The notes under the pieces were generated by a model. That model searched no databases and was not told the DNA's origin. It was given only the letters and a program-made list of their open reading frames with translations. DNA of 64,000 nucleotides from Gracilimonas sp. (GTDB lineage Bacteria > Bacteroidota > Rhodothermia > Balneolales > Balneolaceae): assembly GCF_014762685.1 (NCBI RefSeq), contig NZ_JABURM010000006.1, positions 732,384-796,383 on the forward strand, given 5' to 3'. This document shows, one piece after another, positions 25,366 through 33,794 of the stretch. A program made the position numbers and the translations under genes. Each line of letters starts with the position of its first letter. Within the stretch, counting starts at the first letter, position 1.

Positions 25366-26214
25366 TTAATTACGCCCTGTTCTTGCAGATTTTTTGCTAA
25401 TGCTGAATGAACTGTTTTGCAGGAGATCATCATATCCGTCGCCGTCATCATCCGGATCGATAGGATCAATCTGAAGATCTACATGCACCTTTCCTTCAGT
25501 AAATAAGAGAGTAACTGTTGCATTCTTCATCAGGTCCGGGCGGGCATCACCATCAAGATCGCCGGTGTCGGAGAGAGAACTTAAATTATACGTCCATTTG
25601 TAGATATCAGAGGCTTGATTCTTTGCGGCACCTTCATTCCACTCCATCGTTTCAATTTCCTTTTTAACGGATGCGGAACTGCGACCGGTTCTCGCACTGC
25701 GTTTACTAATGCTGTAAGTAGCTGATTCAATTGCATCCGAGAAACCATTTCCATCATCCGGGTCATTAAAATCAACAGAAACCGAGGGTGGTGAGTTGTA
25801 GGAAAGGGAAAGATCGAGGCTGCTGCGAAAGGTAACAGGAAGTCGGCTGCCAAATTCAAAACGGGGACCAATACCAAAAAAGAAGGAGCTCCATTTTTCA
25901 CCGTAACCGGACACGGAAGTATAATCTTCAAAACCCGTCGCATACTGTTGGGCGTCAAATGAAGGATTATAGGACAGCAGGCCTGCGTTTAACCCAACAC
26001 CAAACTTCCCGGGCATATAGTTGAAACCAAGCTCCGGCTGAAAAGCAGAGTTCGCGTTAGAATCACCAATGAGCCCGCCCCCAAAATTGAGACCCACTGT
26101 GAAAGGGTATAGATTTTGTTGCGCATGGCTCTGAATCGATATTACACTGAACATCAATATAATCGATACGGATACAGTGATCTGACGAATTGAAGGTTCC
26201 TTGAAAATTTTCAT
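25366..26214 (-). CDS. Exported beta-barrel-like protein with two acidic repeat units
   Basis: 282 residues with a signal peptide ending in SHAQ. Residues 35-140 look like an outer-membrane beta barrel (GLNFGGGLIGD, GVGLNAGLLSYNP, FFGIGPRFEFGSRLP). The remainder has two copies of a unit: NDPDDGNGFSDAIESATYS with SISKRSARTGRS, and DPDDDGDGYDDLLQNSS with SISKKSARTGRN at the very end. The acidic part resembles calcium-binding thrombospondin-3 or EF-hand-like D.DDDG.GD loops. Its role is unknown; a surface calcium-binding function is inferred. Confidence 0.6.
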   Translation of the reverse strand: MKIFKEPSIRQITVSVSIILMFSVISIQSHAQQNLYPFTVGLNFGGGLIGDSNANSAFQPELGFNYMPGKFGVGLNAGLLSYNPSFDAQQYATGFEDYTSVSGYGEKWSSFFFGIGPRFEFGSRLPVTFRSSLDLSLSYNSPPSVSVDFNDPDDGNGFSDAIESATYSISKRSARTGRSSASVKKEIETMEWNEGAAKNQASDIYKWTYNLSSLSDTGDLDGDARPDLMKNATVTLLFTEGKVHVDLQIDPIDPDDDGDGYDDLLQNSSFSISKKSARTGRN

Positions 26215-26540
26215 TGGATAAATATTTGATTGAGCAGCCCGAATATTCCCCGGCTAAAGTAATTATGAGACAAGGATTAACCACATTCATCATAAAAAGA
26301 CAATTTTATCGTTTTGGCCAAATAATTATGGCCTTTATTACACTTGATTAGCTGTGAGACTGTTTTTCATTTACATGGAAGAATACCCGAATTTATCTAT
26401 CACTATTAACAAGCGAGGAAGCCGAAACTTATATGAGTAAAGTAATTTTGAAGTCATAGGTTGAGAACCATGAAATAAATCAAGACCTTTGGAAGCGGTT
26501 CCAATTAAATTATCTCCCTGAAAATTAGCTATATTTGAAC
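26215..26540. other. Divergent promoter region
   Basis: 326 bases between two divergently transcribed genes, with no reading frame I would support. TATATTTG at 26530-26537, three bases before the leucine dehydrogenase ATG, matches the Bacteroidetes -7 box TAnnTTTG, but no TTTG sits at the expected distance. Confidence 0.4.
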
Positions 26541-27716
26541 ATGACAGAAGCACCCGTAAAAGAATCCAAAAAATTGATTACAAAAAACTCAAACTTCCCC
26601 CTTTTTGACGAACTGGCTGATAAAGAACACGAACAAGTTGTTATCTGCTCTGACCCCGAAACCGGGTTAAAAGCCATCATCGCTATTCACAACACAACAT
26701 TAGGCCCGGCTCTTGGCGGTACCCGCATGTGGAATTATGAATCTGAAGAAGCTGCCATGAAAGATGTGCTTCGCCTTTCCCGGGGTATGACTTACAAGTC
26801 TGCTATTTCCGGATTGAATTTAGGCGGAGGCAAAGCAGTGATCATTGGGGATCCTCATACTGAGAAAACGGAAGCTTTATTTCGCGCATTTGGGCGTTTT
26901 GTAGACGGATTGGGCGGGCGCTATATCACCGCTGAAGACGTTGGGATGACCGAGAAAGAAATGGAGTGGATTTATTCTGAAACCAAGTACGTAACCGGCA
27001 TCCCAAAAGCATTAGGTGGAAGCGGAAACCCTTCTCCTGTAACAGCTTATGGAGTGTACATGGGTGTGAAAGCCTGTGCCAAAAAAGCTTATGGAAGTGA
27101 TTCCCTTGAAGGCAAGAAAATTGCCCTTCAAGGCGCAGGGAATGTAGCTTCTTATTTCGCACGTCATGCTGCCAAAGAAGATGCTAAATTATTTATCTGC
27201 GATATTTACGGAGAAAAAGCCAAGACGCTGGCTAAAGAAGTAGGTGCCGAAGTAGTTGACCCGGATTCCATTTACGGGTTGGATGTGGATATTTACACAC
27301 CCTGTGCCTTAGGCGGAGTAATTAATGATGATACCATAGATCAGTTTAAATGCGATATCATTGCCGGCGGTGCCAATAATGTATTGGATGAGGAAGATAA
27401 ACACGGGCAGATGTTGCTGGATAAAGGCATCATCTATGCGCCGGACTATGTTATCAATGCAGGTGGGATCATCAATATTGCCAGCGAATTGGAAGGGTAC
27501 AACGAAGAACGCGCCCTCCAGAATGCCGGAAATATTTATAACACCATTACTGATATTCTGAATTATTCTGATGAACATGGAATCCCGGCTCATAAAGCCT
27601 CTAATGCATTAGCTGAAAAACGCATTGAAACCATCGGAAATATCAAAAATAAATACTCTTCCAAAGCCAATGTTTCCGGAAGATTAGGTGAAGTATATAA
27701 GCGGTTTATTGATTGA
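26541..27716 (+). CDS. Leucine dehydrogenase (Glu/Leu/Phe/Val family)
   Basis: 391 residues from the ATG at 26541; a TTG two codons upstream is less likely. The ELFV family segment with catalytic lysine is in LNLGGGKAVIIGDP; the domain for NAD is seen in GKKIALQGAGNVAS; YITAEDVGMTEKEM and SGNPSPVTAYGVY are typical of leucine dehydrogenase rather than glutamate dehydrogenase. It oxidatively deaminates branched-chain amino acids to 2-oxo acids with NAD. It stands alone and is followed by a strong terminator. Confidence 0.93.
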   Translation: MTEAPVKESKKLITKNSNFPLFDELADKEHEQVVICSDPETGLKAIIAIHNTTLGPALGGTRMWNYESEEAAMKDVLRLSRGMTYKSAISGLNLGGGKAVIIGDPHTEKTEALFRAFGRFVDGLGGRYITAEDVGMTEKEMEWIYSETKYVTGIPKALGGSGNPSPVTAYGVYMGVKACAKKAYGSDSLEGKKIALQGAGNVASYFARHAAKEDAKLFICDIYGEKAKTLAKEVGAEVVDPDSIYGLDVDIYTPCALGGVINDDTIDQFKCDIIAGGANNVLDEEDKHGQMLLDKGIIYAPDYVINAGGIINIASELEGYNEERALQNAGNIYNTITDILNYSDEHGIPAHKASNALAEKRIETIGNIKNKYSSKANVSGRLGEVYKRFID

Positions 27717-27740
27717 TTTATCTTAATTAAGATCGTTGAA

Positions 27741-27771
27741 AAAGGGACGTATAAACTGCGTCCCTTTTTTT
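27741..27771 (+). terminator. Rho-independent terminator of leucine dehydrogenase
   Basis: A perfect 9-bp stem (AAAGGGACG 27741-27749, CGTCCCTTT 27759-27767) with a run of T lies 24 bases after the stop codon. Confidence 0.9.
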
Positions 27772-27962
27772 GTTATTGAGCCTTGACCGCTTCAGCCCTC
27801 ATCTTTGTTTTCTTTCCCGGGAGAGGAAGACACTCTGGTGAATTAGGATATAGCTTAAAGGATATCGCCAATGGCTAAAATCTATATTTCAACACAAAAA
27901 CCAATCAAAAAGCTTCCCCGCTCGAGGAGTGGATCAACATGGCCAAGGCCACAAAACCTCAA

Positions 27963-29549
27963 CTAAGAATAGGCCGATTCAATAACTCGCTCGATCTTCA
28001 ACTTCTTCCCCGTCACTTCCTTAAATAATTGCGATTTTCGTTCCGCTCCCCAGATCTCCAAATGAGGCTCCCCCTCAGTTCGTATGTTGATCTTGATTTC
28101 GTTCTCTCCCGATTGAACCTGAAGATCTTTTACATTTTGATAATGACTTCGATCCAGTCCGTCTGCTATCCGTAAAATCCCGGAAAGCTTTTTAATTCGT
28201 TTCCTTATCTCAGGTGACATCTTCCAATACTCTCCATGCCTTTTCTTGGGGGTTGAGCGTCGGTGATAGCGGGCTACATTAGCTATAATCTCAATCTCAT
28301 GCTCCTTAAACCCTTTCAGGTCAGAATGCCGGATGATATAGAGGGCATGTTTATGGTGTTTGGCATGAGAAATATAATAGCCGATATCATGAAGATAAGC
28401 TGCGTATTCCAAAAGCTCCCGATCGCCTTCCGGTAATTCCAGCTCATCCTCCAAGGCGTCAAAAATAGTGAGTGCCATATTAGCAACATGTCGTGAGTGA
28501 TTCTCATGCCAGTCAGTTTTTCGAAGCAATTCAAACACACTGCGCCGGCGAGGGTCAGCAAAAGCACCGGTCCAGGGGAGTCCGATCATCTCTTTTTTCA
28601 GGTAACGGATTACAATCCCTTCTCTAAGCGCTTGAGATGATATTTTGATGGACTTAATTCCGAATTTCCGAATCAGAAAATTAACCAGAACCACTCCAGT
28701 ATTTATAAACCCGATGCGTTTGGTATCAAGCCCGGTTACTTTTTTGCGTTGTTTTTTATCGAGCGTGATGAAATATTCATAGAAGTTTTTGAAATCTTCG
28801 GCCGTAAATTCCATCTCGTTCAGGGTTACATCCACCGATTTACCTTTTTGGGCGGCGATCATCTGGGCAATGTTTTCCATGGTTCCTGAAGACCCTATGA
28901 TGGTATCAGTGCGGTGCTGAGCAAAAGCCTGGGCTACATCCCGGAGCTGTTCCTCGTAATGAGATTCCAGCTTTTTGATATCTTCAGGGGTGATGGGATC
29001 GGCCGGCTTAAAGATTTCTGTCATTCGGGAAACCCCGATTTTTTTACTGGCTGTGTAAAAGAATTTTTCTTCATTCCCCAAAATAAATTCTACACTTCCT
29101 CCACCAATATCTGCAACTAAAACCGGTTTCCCCGTTAATCTCACCCCATGACGAACCGCCAGGCCAATTAATTCGGCCTCTACTCTTCCGGGAATGGCTA
29201 GCATCTTAATACCCACTTCATCAATGCTTCTTTGAATGAACTCACCACCGTTTTCTGCTTCGCGGATGGCAGAGGTTGCATAGGCCAGAATTTTCTCACA
29301 TTCATAACTGTCAGCCAACCGTTTGATGTTTTTAAGAGCCGAAAGACCGCGTTTGAAAGCACCGTCGGAAAGCCGCTTCCCCATCCCTCCTTTGGCAAGT
29401 TGTACCATTTCTTTGAGTTTGTCGAGCGTGCGAAAGCTACCGTCGGAATAGATATCCACAATGATGGCGTGAAAAGAGTTCGTACCGATATCAATAGCGG
29501 CAATGCGTTTAATGGGAACAACTTGATTGTTATTGCTGCTGATGATCAC
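27963..29549 (-). CDS. Ppx/GppA exopolyphosphatase with C-terminal HD domain
   Basis: 528 residues. The actin-like ASKHA fold has AAIDIGTNSFHAIIVD at the N-terminus, VADIGGGSVEF in the middle and IIGSSGTMENIA later. The C-terminal 200 residues have an HD phosphohydrolase pattern (HSRHVANMALTIF, YLHDIGYYI, HHKHALYIIRHS). Long Ppx/GppA enzymes hydrolyse polyphosphate or pppGpp. No ppk gene is adjacent. Substrate preference cannot be read from the sequence. Confidence 0.93.
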   Translation of the reverse strand: MIISSNNNQVVPIKRIAAIDIGTNSFHAIIVDIYSDGSFRTLDKLKEMVQLAKGGMGKRLSDGAFKRGLSALKNIKRLADSYECEKILAYATSAIREAENGGEFIQRSIDEVGIKMLAIPGRVEAELIGLAVRHGVRLTGKPVLVADIGGGSVEFILGNEEKFFYTASKKIGVSRMTEIFKPADPITPEDIKKLESHYEEQLRDVAQAFAQHRTDTIIGSSGTMENIAQMIAAQKGKSVDVTLNEMEFTAEDFKNFYEYFITLDKKQRKKVTGLDTKRIGFINTGVVLVNFLIRKFGIKSIKISSQALREGIVIRYLKKEMIGLPWTGAFADPRRRSVFELLRKTDWHENHSRHVANMALTIFDALEDELELPEGDRELLEYAAYLHDIGYYISHAKHHKHALYIIRHSDLKGFKEHEIEIIANVARYHRRSTPKKRHGEYWKMSPEIRKRIKKLSGILRIADGLDRSHYQNVKDLQVQSGENEIKINIRTEGEPHLEIWGAERKSQLFKEVTGKKLKIERVIESAYS

Positions 29550-29698
29550 GGTAGATAAATATCTTTAAAGCTTTTTTAATCATACACAAAAGATAACAGT
29601 TTTTACAATGGATAGATTTAAGAATAGTAGGCTTTAAAAATCCCGTTTGCTCAATCAGATTTGAATAGCTACCATTGGCTAACTCTTGAACCAACCGT

Positions 29699-30211
29699 AT
29701 GTATATGCGACTTTTAATGTTACTGCTTTTTATCCCTGCGTTTTTACTGGGAGCCTGTCAACCCAAAGAAACTCAAATCCCGCCATCTCCGGATGAGGTA
29801 AATGTCGTTCTCGATGACTGGCACGCAGCTGCGGCAGAAGGAGACTTCGAACGCTACTTCAATTATTTTGAAAGTGACTCTTCCATTTTCATGGGAACGG
29901 ATGCTACCGAACGGTGGACGATAGCTGTGTTTAAGCCGTGGTCAAAGCCTTATTTTGAGGATGACGGTGTAGCATGGACCTTTACCCCAACTTTTAGGGA
30001 GGTTTATTTTTCGGATAATGGAAAAGTCGCCTGGTTTGATGAAGAACTGGATACTCCAAACCTGGGGCCGAGCCGGGGTTCAGGGGTTTTGCTAAAAAAT
30101 GAAAAGGGGTGGAAAATTGCCCATTACAACCTTACTATTCCCATCCCAAATTCTATTGTAGATGATGTGGTACAACAAATTGACAATGAACTAAACAAAT
30201 CGGAAGAATAA
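29699..30211 (+). CDS. SnoaL/DUF4440-like lipoprotein
   Basis: 170 residues with a lipobox (FIPAFLLGAC) and then an NTF2/SnoaL-like fold (WHAAAAEGDFERYFNYFESD, then SVLFxGTDATERW-type segment, then FSDNGKVAWFDEEL, then GSGVLLKNEKGWKIAHYN). Members of this superfamily bind small molecules; specific ligand unknown. Its stop codon overlaps the start of the carboxypeptidase gene by one base (TAATG), so the two are coupled and the protein may act with the peptidase in the periplasm. Confidence 0.75.
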   Translation: MYMRLLMLLLFIPAFLLGACQPKETQIPPSPDEVNVVLDDWHAAAAEGDFERYFNYFESDSSIFMGTDATERWTIAVFKPWSKPYFEDDGVAWTFTPTFREVYFSDNGKVAWFDEELDTPNLGPSRGSGVLLKNEKGWKIAHYNLTIPIPNSIVDDVVQQIDNELNKSEE

Positions 30212-32715
30212 TGAAGAAAGGGATATTAGGTACGTTAATCTTAGGGTTTTTAATGTCGGGTCAGGCTTTGGCTCAACTGCAATCGCCTGCTGAATTTTTA
30301 GGCTATGAACTGGGTGAGCAATGGACTCCTCATTACAAAGTGCTGAATTATTTTCAGTATGTAGCTGAAGAATCACCTATGGTTACGTTAAGTGAATATG
30401 GGAAAACCAACGAAGGTCGAGAGCTGGTATATGCTGTTGTTACTACAGAAGGGAATCAAGCCAATATTGAAGAGATCCGCCTGAATAATTTAAAACTTAC
30501 AGGACTTGAATCCGGTGAGCCTACCCAAAACCAAAAAGCTATTGTTTGGCTCAGTTATAATGTGCACGGAAACGAGACTTCTTCCAGTGAGGCCGCATTA
30601 AATACCATTTATAAATTAGTGACAGAGAAAGCCAATTGGCTGGAAAATACGGTTGTGATCATGGACCCGATGGTAAATCCGGATGGGCGTGACCGCTATG
30701 TGAACTGGTTCCGAACCGTGGTTGGTGAAGACATGAATGTGAATCCTGAGTCACGCGAGCATAGTGAGCCGTGGCCGGGTGGCAGGACTAATCACTATTA
30801 TTTTGACCTGAACCGGGACTGGGCCTGGCAAACACAGGTGGAAAGTCAGCAGAGACTTCCCCTCTATAACAGTTGGATGCCTCATGTTCATGTCGATTTC
30901 CATGAGCAGAGCGTGAACTCCCCTTATTATTTTGCTCCGGCAGCCGAACCGTTTCATCTTGCGATCACTGACTGGCAGCGCGATTTCCAAACCATGATCG
31001 GGAAAAATCACATCAAGTATTTTGATGAGCAAAACTGGCTGTATTTTACCCGCGAAGTGTTTGACCTGTTTTATCCGAGTTACGGGGATACCTGGCCTAC
31101 ATTCAACGGAGCGATCGGGATGACTTACGAGCAAGCAGGGGGCGGTTCAGCCGGTTTGGGAGTGCTGACTGCTGAAGGAGATACGCTGACTCTGAAGGAT
31201 CGGCTTACACATCACTCTGCCAGCGGATTATCAACGGTTGAGATCACAGCTCAAAATCATCAAAAAGTAATTGATGAGTTTTCGAATTATTTCACCAATA
31301 CGATTGAAAATGGAGCCGGAGAGTACAAGACTTTTATTGTTAAGAAAAGCAGTAACCCCGATAAAGTAACGAGCTTGCTTCAATATCTGATGAAGCAGAA
31401 AATTGAATTTGGTGTGGCCAGCCGTTCATCTAATACCAATGGTTATGACTACAGCACCGGAGAAACCGGCCGGGTTAGTATTGAAGAGGGTGATTATGTG
31501 ATTAGCACTTATCAGCCCAAAGGAACCTTGGCTCGCGTATTATTTGAGCCGAAACCGGAGCTGGCAGACTCCATGACCTACGATATCACCGCCTGGGAAA
31601 TGCACTATGCGTATGGTGTTGAGGGATATGCGATTCCCGGCAAAGTGAATTTTGGCCCGGTTACACCTACTACCGAAGATGAATTGACTCCTTCAGTTGA
31701 AAAACCCTATGCTTATCTGGCAAAATGGAATTCCTTGGACGATCTGAAGTTCTTATCTCAGATCTTGCAAAAAGGAGTGAAGGCCCGGTATGCAAGGGAA
31801 GCCTTTACCCTGAATGGAAAAGAATATAAGGCAGGCACTTTGATTATTACACGTAATGGAAATGAGCACCTGGGTGACGAATTTGATGCCATTGTTAAGG
31901 ATGAAGCCGATTTGCTGAACAGAACTGTAATTCCGGCCACTACCGGCTTTGTGGAATCGGGTAAGGATTTTGGTTCTTCCGGCGTTCGGTTTATTGAAAC
32001 CCCCAAGGTAGCCTTGCTTTCAGGAAATGGTACTAGCTCCAATATGGTGGGACATATTTGGAATTACTTCGATCAGCAGATCGATTATCCCGTAAGTTTG
32101 ATCAATACAGATGATATTGGTTCTGTAAACTGGGATGATTACCATGTGTTGATCATGCCAAGTATGTACGGAAGTGTGATCGGTGACAGTGAGATCAACG
32201 CTATCAGAGAATGGGTGCAGGGTGGCGGAACTTTGATCGCAATGGAAGGGGCAAACAACCTCTTGTCCGGGAAAGATGGTTTTGCTTTAACACGAAAGGA
32301 AGGAGAGGCTGCAGAAGAAAGTGACGATCCGAATGCGAAGTTAGTGAAATACGGTGAAGCTTCCCGCGAGCGCGTTAAAAATATGAACACCGGCTCCATT
32401 TTTGAGACTACGATGGATTATACTCACCCATTGGCTTTTGGATACGCTGAAACCTACATGTCATTAAAATTAGGCTCAACAGCCTTCGATTATCTGGAAA
32501 ATGGCTGGAATGTAGGGGTGGCCAAAGAAGGTGCTCACCGAAGTGGCTTTGTGGGAAGTGAAGCTAAGAAAAGCCTTGAGAATACTCTTTCATACGGAGT
32601 CCAGAATATGGGACGCGGACAGGTTGTGTATATGATTGACAACCCGTTATTCAGAGGATTTTGGCACAACGGAAAGCTATTATTTGGAAATGCAGTTTTC
32701 TTTGTCGGGAATTGA
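30211..32715 (+). CDS. M14 family zinc carboxypeptidase, exported
   Basis: 834 residues with a signal peptide (GILGTLILGFLMSGQALAQ). The zinc site HGNE is at residues 119-122, with NPDGRDRY and the third ligand in VDFHEQ (about 228-233). The C-terminal half has a class I glutamine amidotransferase-like region (GGGTLIAMEGANNLL). This layout is common for large exported M14 peptidases of marine Bacteroidota, which process peptides outside the cell. It is coupled to the preceding lipoprotein. A 20-bp hairpin follows. Confidence 0.9.
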   Translation: MKKGILGTLILGFLMSGQALAQLQSPAEFLGYELGEQWTPHYKVLNYFQYVAEESPMVTLSEYGKTNEGRELVYAVVTTEGNQANIEEIRLNNLKLTGLESGEPTQNQKAIVWLSYNVHGNETSSSEAALNTIYKLVTEKANWLENTVVIMDPMVNPDGRDRYVNWFRTVVGEDMNVNPESREHSEPWPGGRTNHYYFDLNRDWAWQTQVESQQRLPLYNSWMPHVHVDFHEQSVNSPYYFAPAAEPFHLAITDWQRDFQTMIGKNHIKYFDEQNWLYFTREVFDLFYPSYGDTWPTFNGAIGMTYEQAGGGSAGLGVLTAEGDTLTLKDRLTHHSASGLSTVEITAQNHQKVIDEFSNYFTNTIENGAGEYKTFIVKKSSNPDKVTSLLQYLMKQKIEFGVASRSSNTNGYDYSTGETGRVSIEEGDYVISTYQPKGTLARVLFEPKPELADSMTYDITAWEMHYAYGVEGYAIPGKVNFGPVTPTTEDELTPSVEKPYAYLAKWNSLDDLKFLSQILQKGVKARYAREAFTLNGKEYKAGTLIITRNGNEHLGDEFDAIVKDEADLLNRTVIPATTGFVESGKDFGSSGVRFIETPKVALLSGNGTSSNMVGHIWNYFDQQIDYPVSLINTDDIGSVNWDDYHVLIMPSMYGSVIGDSEINAIREWVQGGGTLIAMEGANNLLSGKDGFALTRKEGEAAEESDDPNAKLVKYGEASRERVKNMNTGSIFETTMDYTHPLAFGYAETYMSLKLGSTAFDYLENGWNVGVAKEGAHRSGFVGSEAKKSLENTLSYGVQNMGRGQVVYMIDNPLFRGFWHNGKLLFGNAVFFVGN

Positions 32716-32733
32716 TGGTGTTTAGGTGCGAAC

Positions 32734-32782
32734 GTGTTAATGTGTTCCGGTGGATTTGTAGACCACCGGAACACATTAACAC
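32734..32782. terminator. Perfect 20-bp hairpin between convergent genes
   Basis: GTGTTAATGTGTTCCGGTGG (32734-32753) and its exact inverse (32763-32782) enclose a 9-base loop. No T-run follows on either side. It sits 18 bases after one stop codon and 15 from the other, so it likely ends or stabilises both transcripts. It might also be a dispersed REP-like repeat. Confidence 0.7.
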
Positions 32783-32797
32783 TGTAACACCTTTGCA

Positions 32798-33727
32798 CTA
32801 CCTTGCCAATTCTGCTTCACTCGCAATAAACCCAAAAGCAGCCCAATTGCCTGCATCATATACCTGCCGCCAGATTTCATTTGCTCGTTCTGTTCGTCCG
32901 TTGATGTGATGCCAAAATCCTAATCCATATCCTAAAGTGGCATTATCAAGTTCTGAATTGTCTTCACTCAGGAGTTGGTTCTCATCAAATACCCCTTTAA
33001 AAACCATAAGCAATTCGTAATAACTTGTGTTTTCGATGAGCTCTAAATTTTCAGGCACTTCTTCCAGTAATTCACCTGCCTGTACATCATTGCCTGCTTT
33101 TCGCAGCGACATATAATACCAATACCAAAAAGCTACTCGCATGTCGGGATTATTAGAAACCTCAAGTCCGTTTTGATAAGCCATATTTGCATGTTCATAC
33201 TCACCTTTCAGGTAGTGAGCCAATCCAAGATGATACCAGGTGTTAGTTTGCAGAGAACTAAGGGGGATATTTTGAGCGTTTGGCAAGCCATCCGGTTCGG
33301 TAATATCTTCCTGTCCTTCAAAAAGCTCAGCTGCTTTCCGAAAATCATGGATAGCCAAATCAAATTCCCGCAGGGTAATATATCGATGCCCCCGGTGGCG
33401 GTATAGCCGGGGCTCTTCCGGAAATTCAATAATGGCTGATGAAAGCTGGTGGAGTGCCAAACGGTAATCTCCGGTGTACGCGGTTTTTCGAGCCTCCCAA
33501 ATGTAACTGTCTATCATCCGGTCTTCATCCAGGGCTAACCGGCTCAGCGAATCAATACGCGCAGCCATGGTCTCCGGAAGAGAATCAATTTCCGTTTCTA
33601 GAGTATCACCCAAAAGAGAAATGGTTTGGGCTTCCGGGGGCAGATCCTGAAAGCGGATAGATTGTTCATTCTGACAGCCCAGGAAAAGAAAAAGTAGTGC
33701 GAAAATTTGGAGTCGAATTACAGACAT
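32798..33727 (-). CDS. TPR lipoprotein
   Basis: 309 residues. The start MSVIRLQIFALLFLFLGC has a lipobox. Several TPR-like helix pairs follow (AYTGDYRLALHQLSSAIIEF, YRHRGHRYITLREFDLAIHD, GLAHYLKGEYEHANMAYQNG, ERANEIWRQVYDAG). It is likely a periplasmic or outer-membrane scaffold. It runs antisense to the carboxypeptidase and lies directly after smc on the same strand (67 bases), so it could share the smc transcript. Confidence 0.8.
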   Translation of the reverse strand: MSVIRLQIFALLFLFLGCQNEQSIRFQDLPPEAQTISLLGDTLETEIDSLPETMAARIDSLSRLALDEDRMIDSYIWEARKTAYTGDYRLALHQLSSAIIEFPEEPRLYRHRGHRYITLREFDLAIHDFRKAAELFEGQEDITEPDGLPNAQNIPLSSLQTNTWYHLGLAHYLKGEYEHANMAYQNGLEVSNNPDMRVAFWYWYYMSLRKAGNDVQAGELLEEVPENLELIENTSYYELLMVFKGVFDENQLLSEDNSELDNATLGYGLGFWHHINGRTERANEIWRQVYDAGNWAAFGFIASEAELAR

Positions 33728-33794
33728 AAGTATGAATTAAGTTTTTAAATAACCGCCAACAGAGAATCACTTCAATATTAAATATTCCATATTC

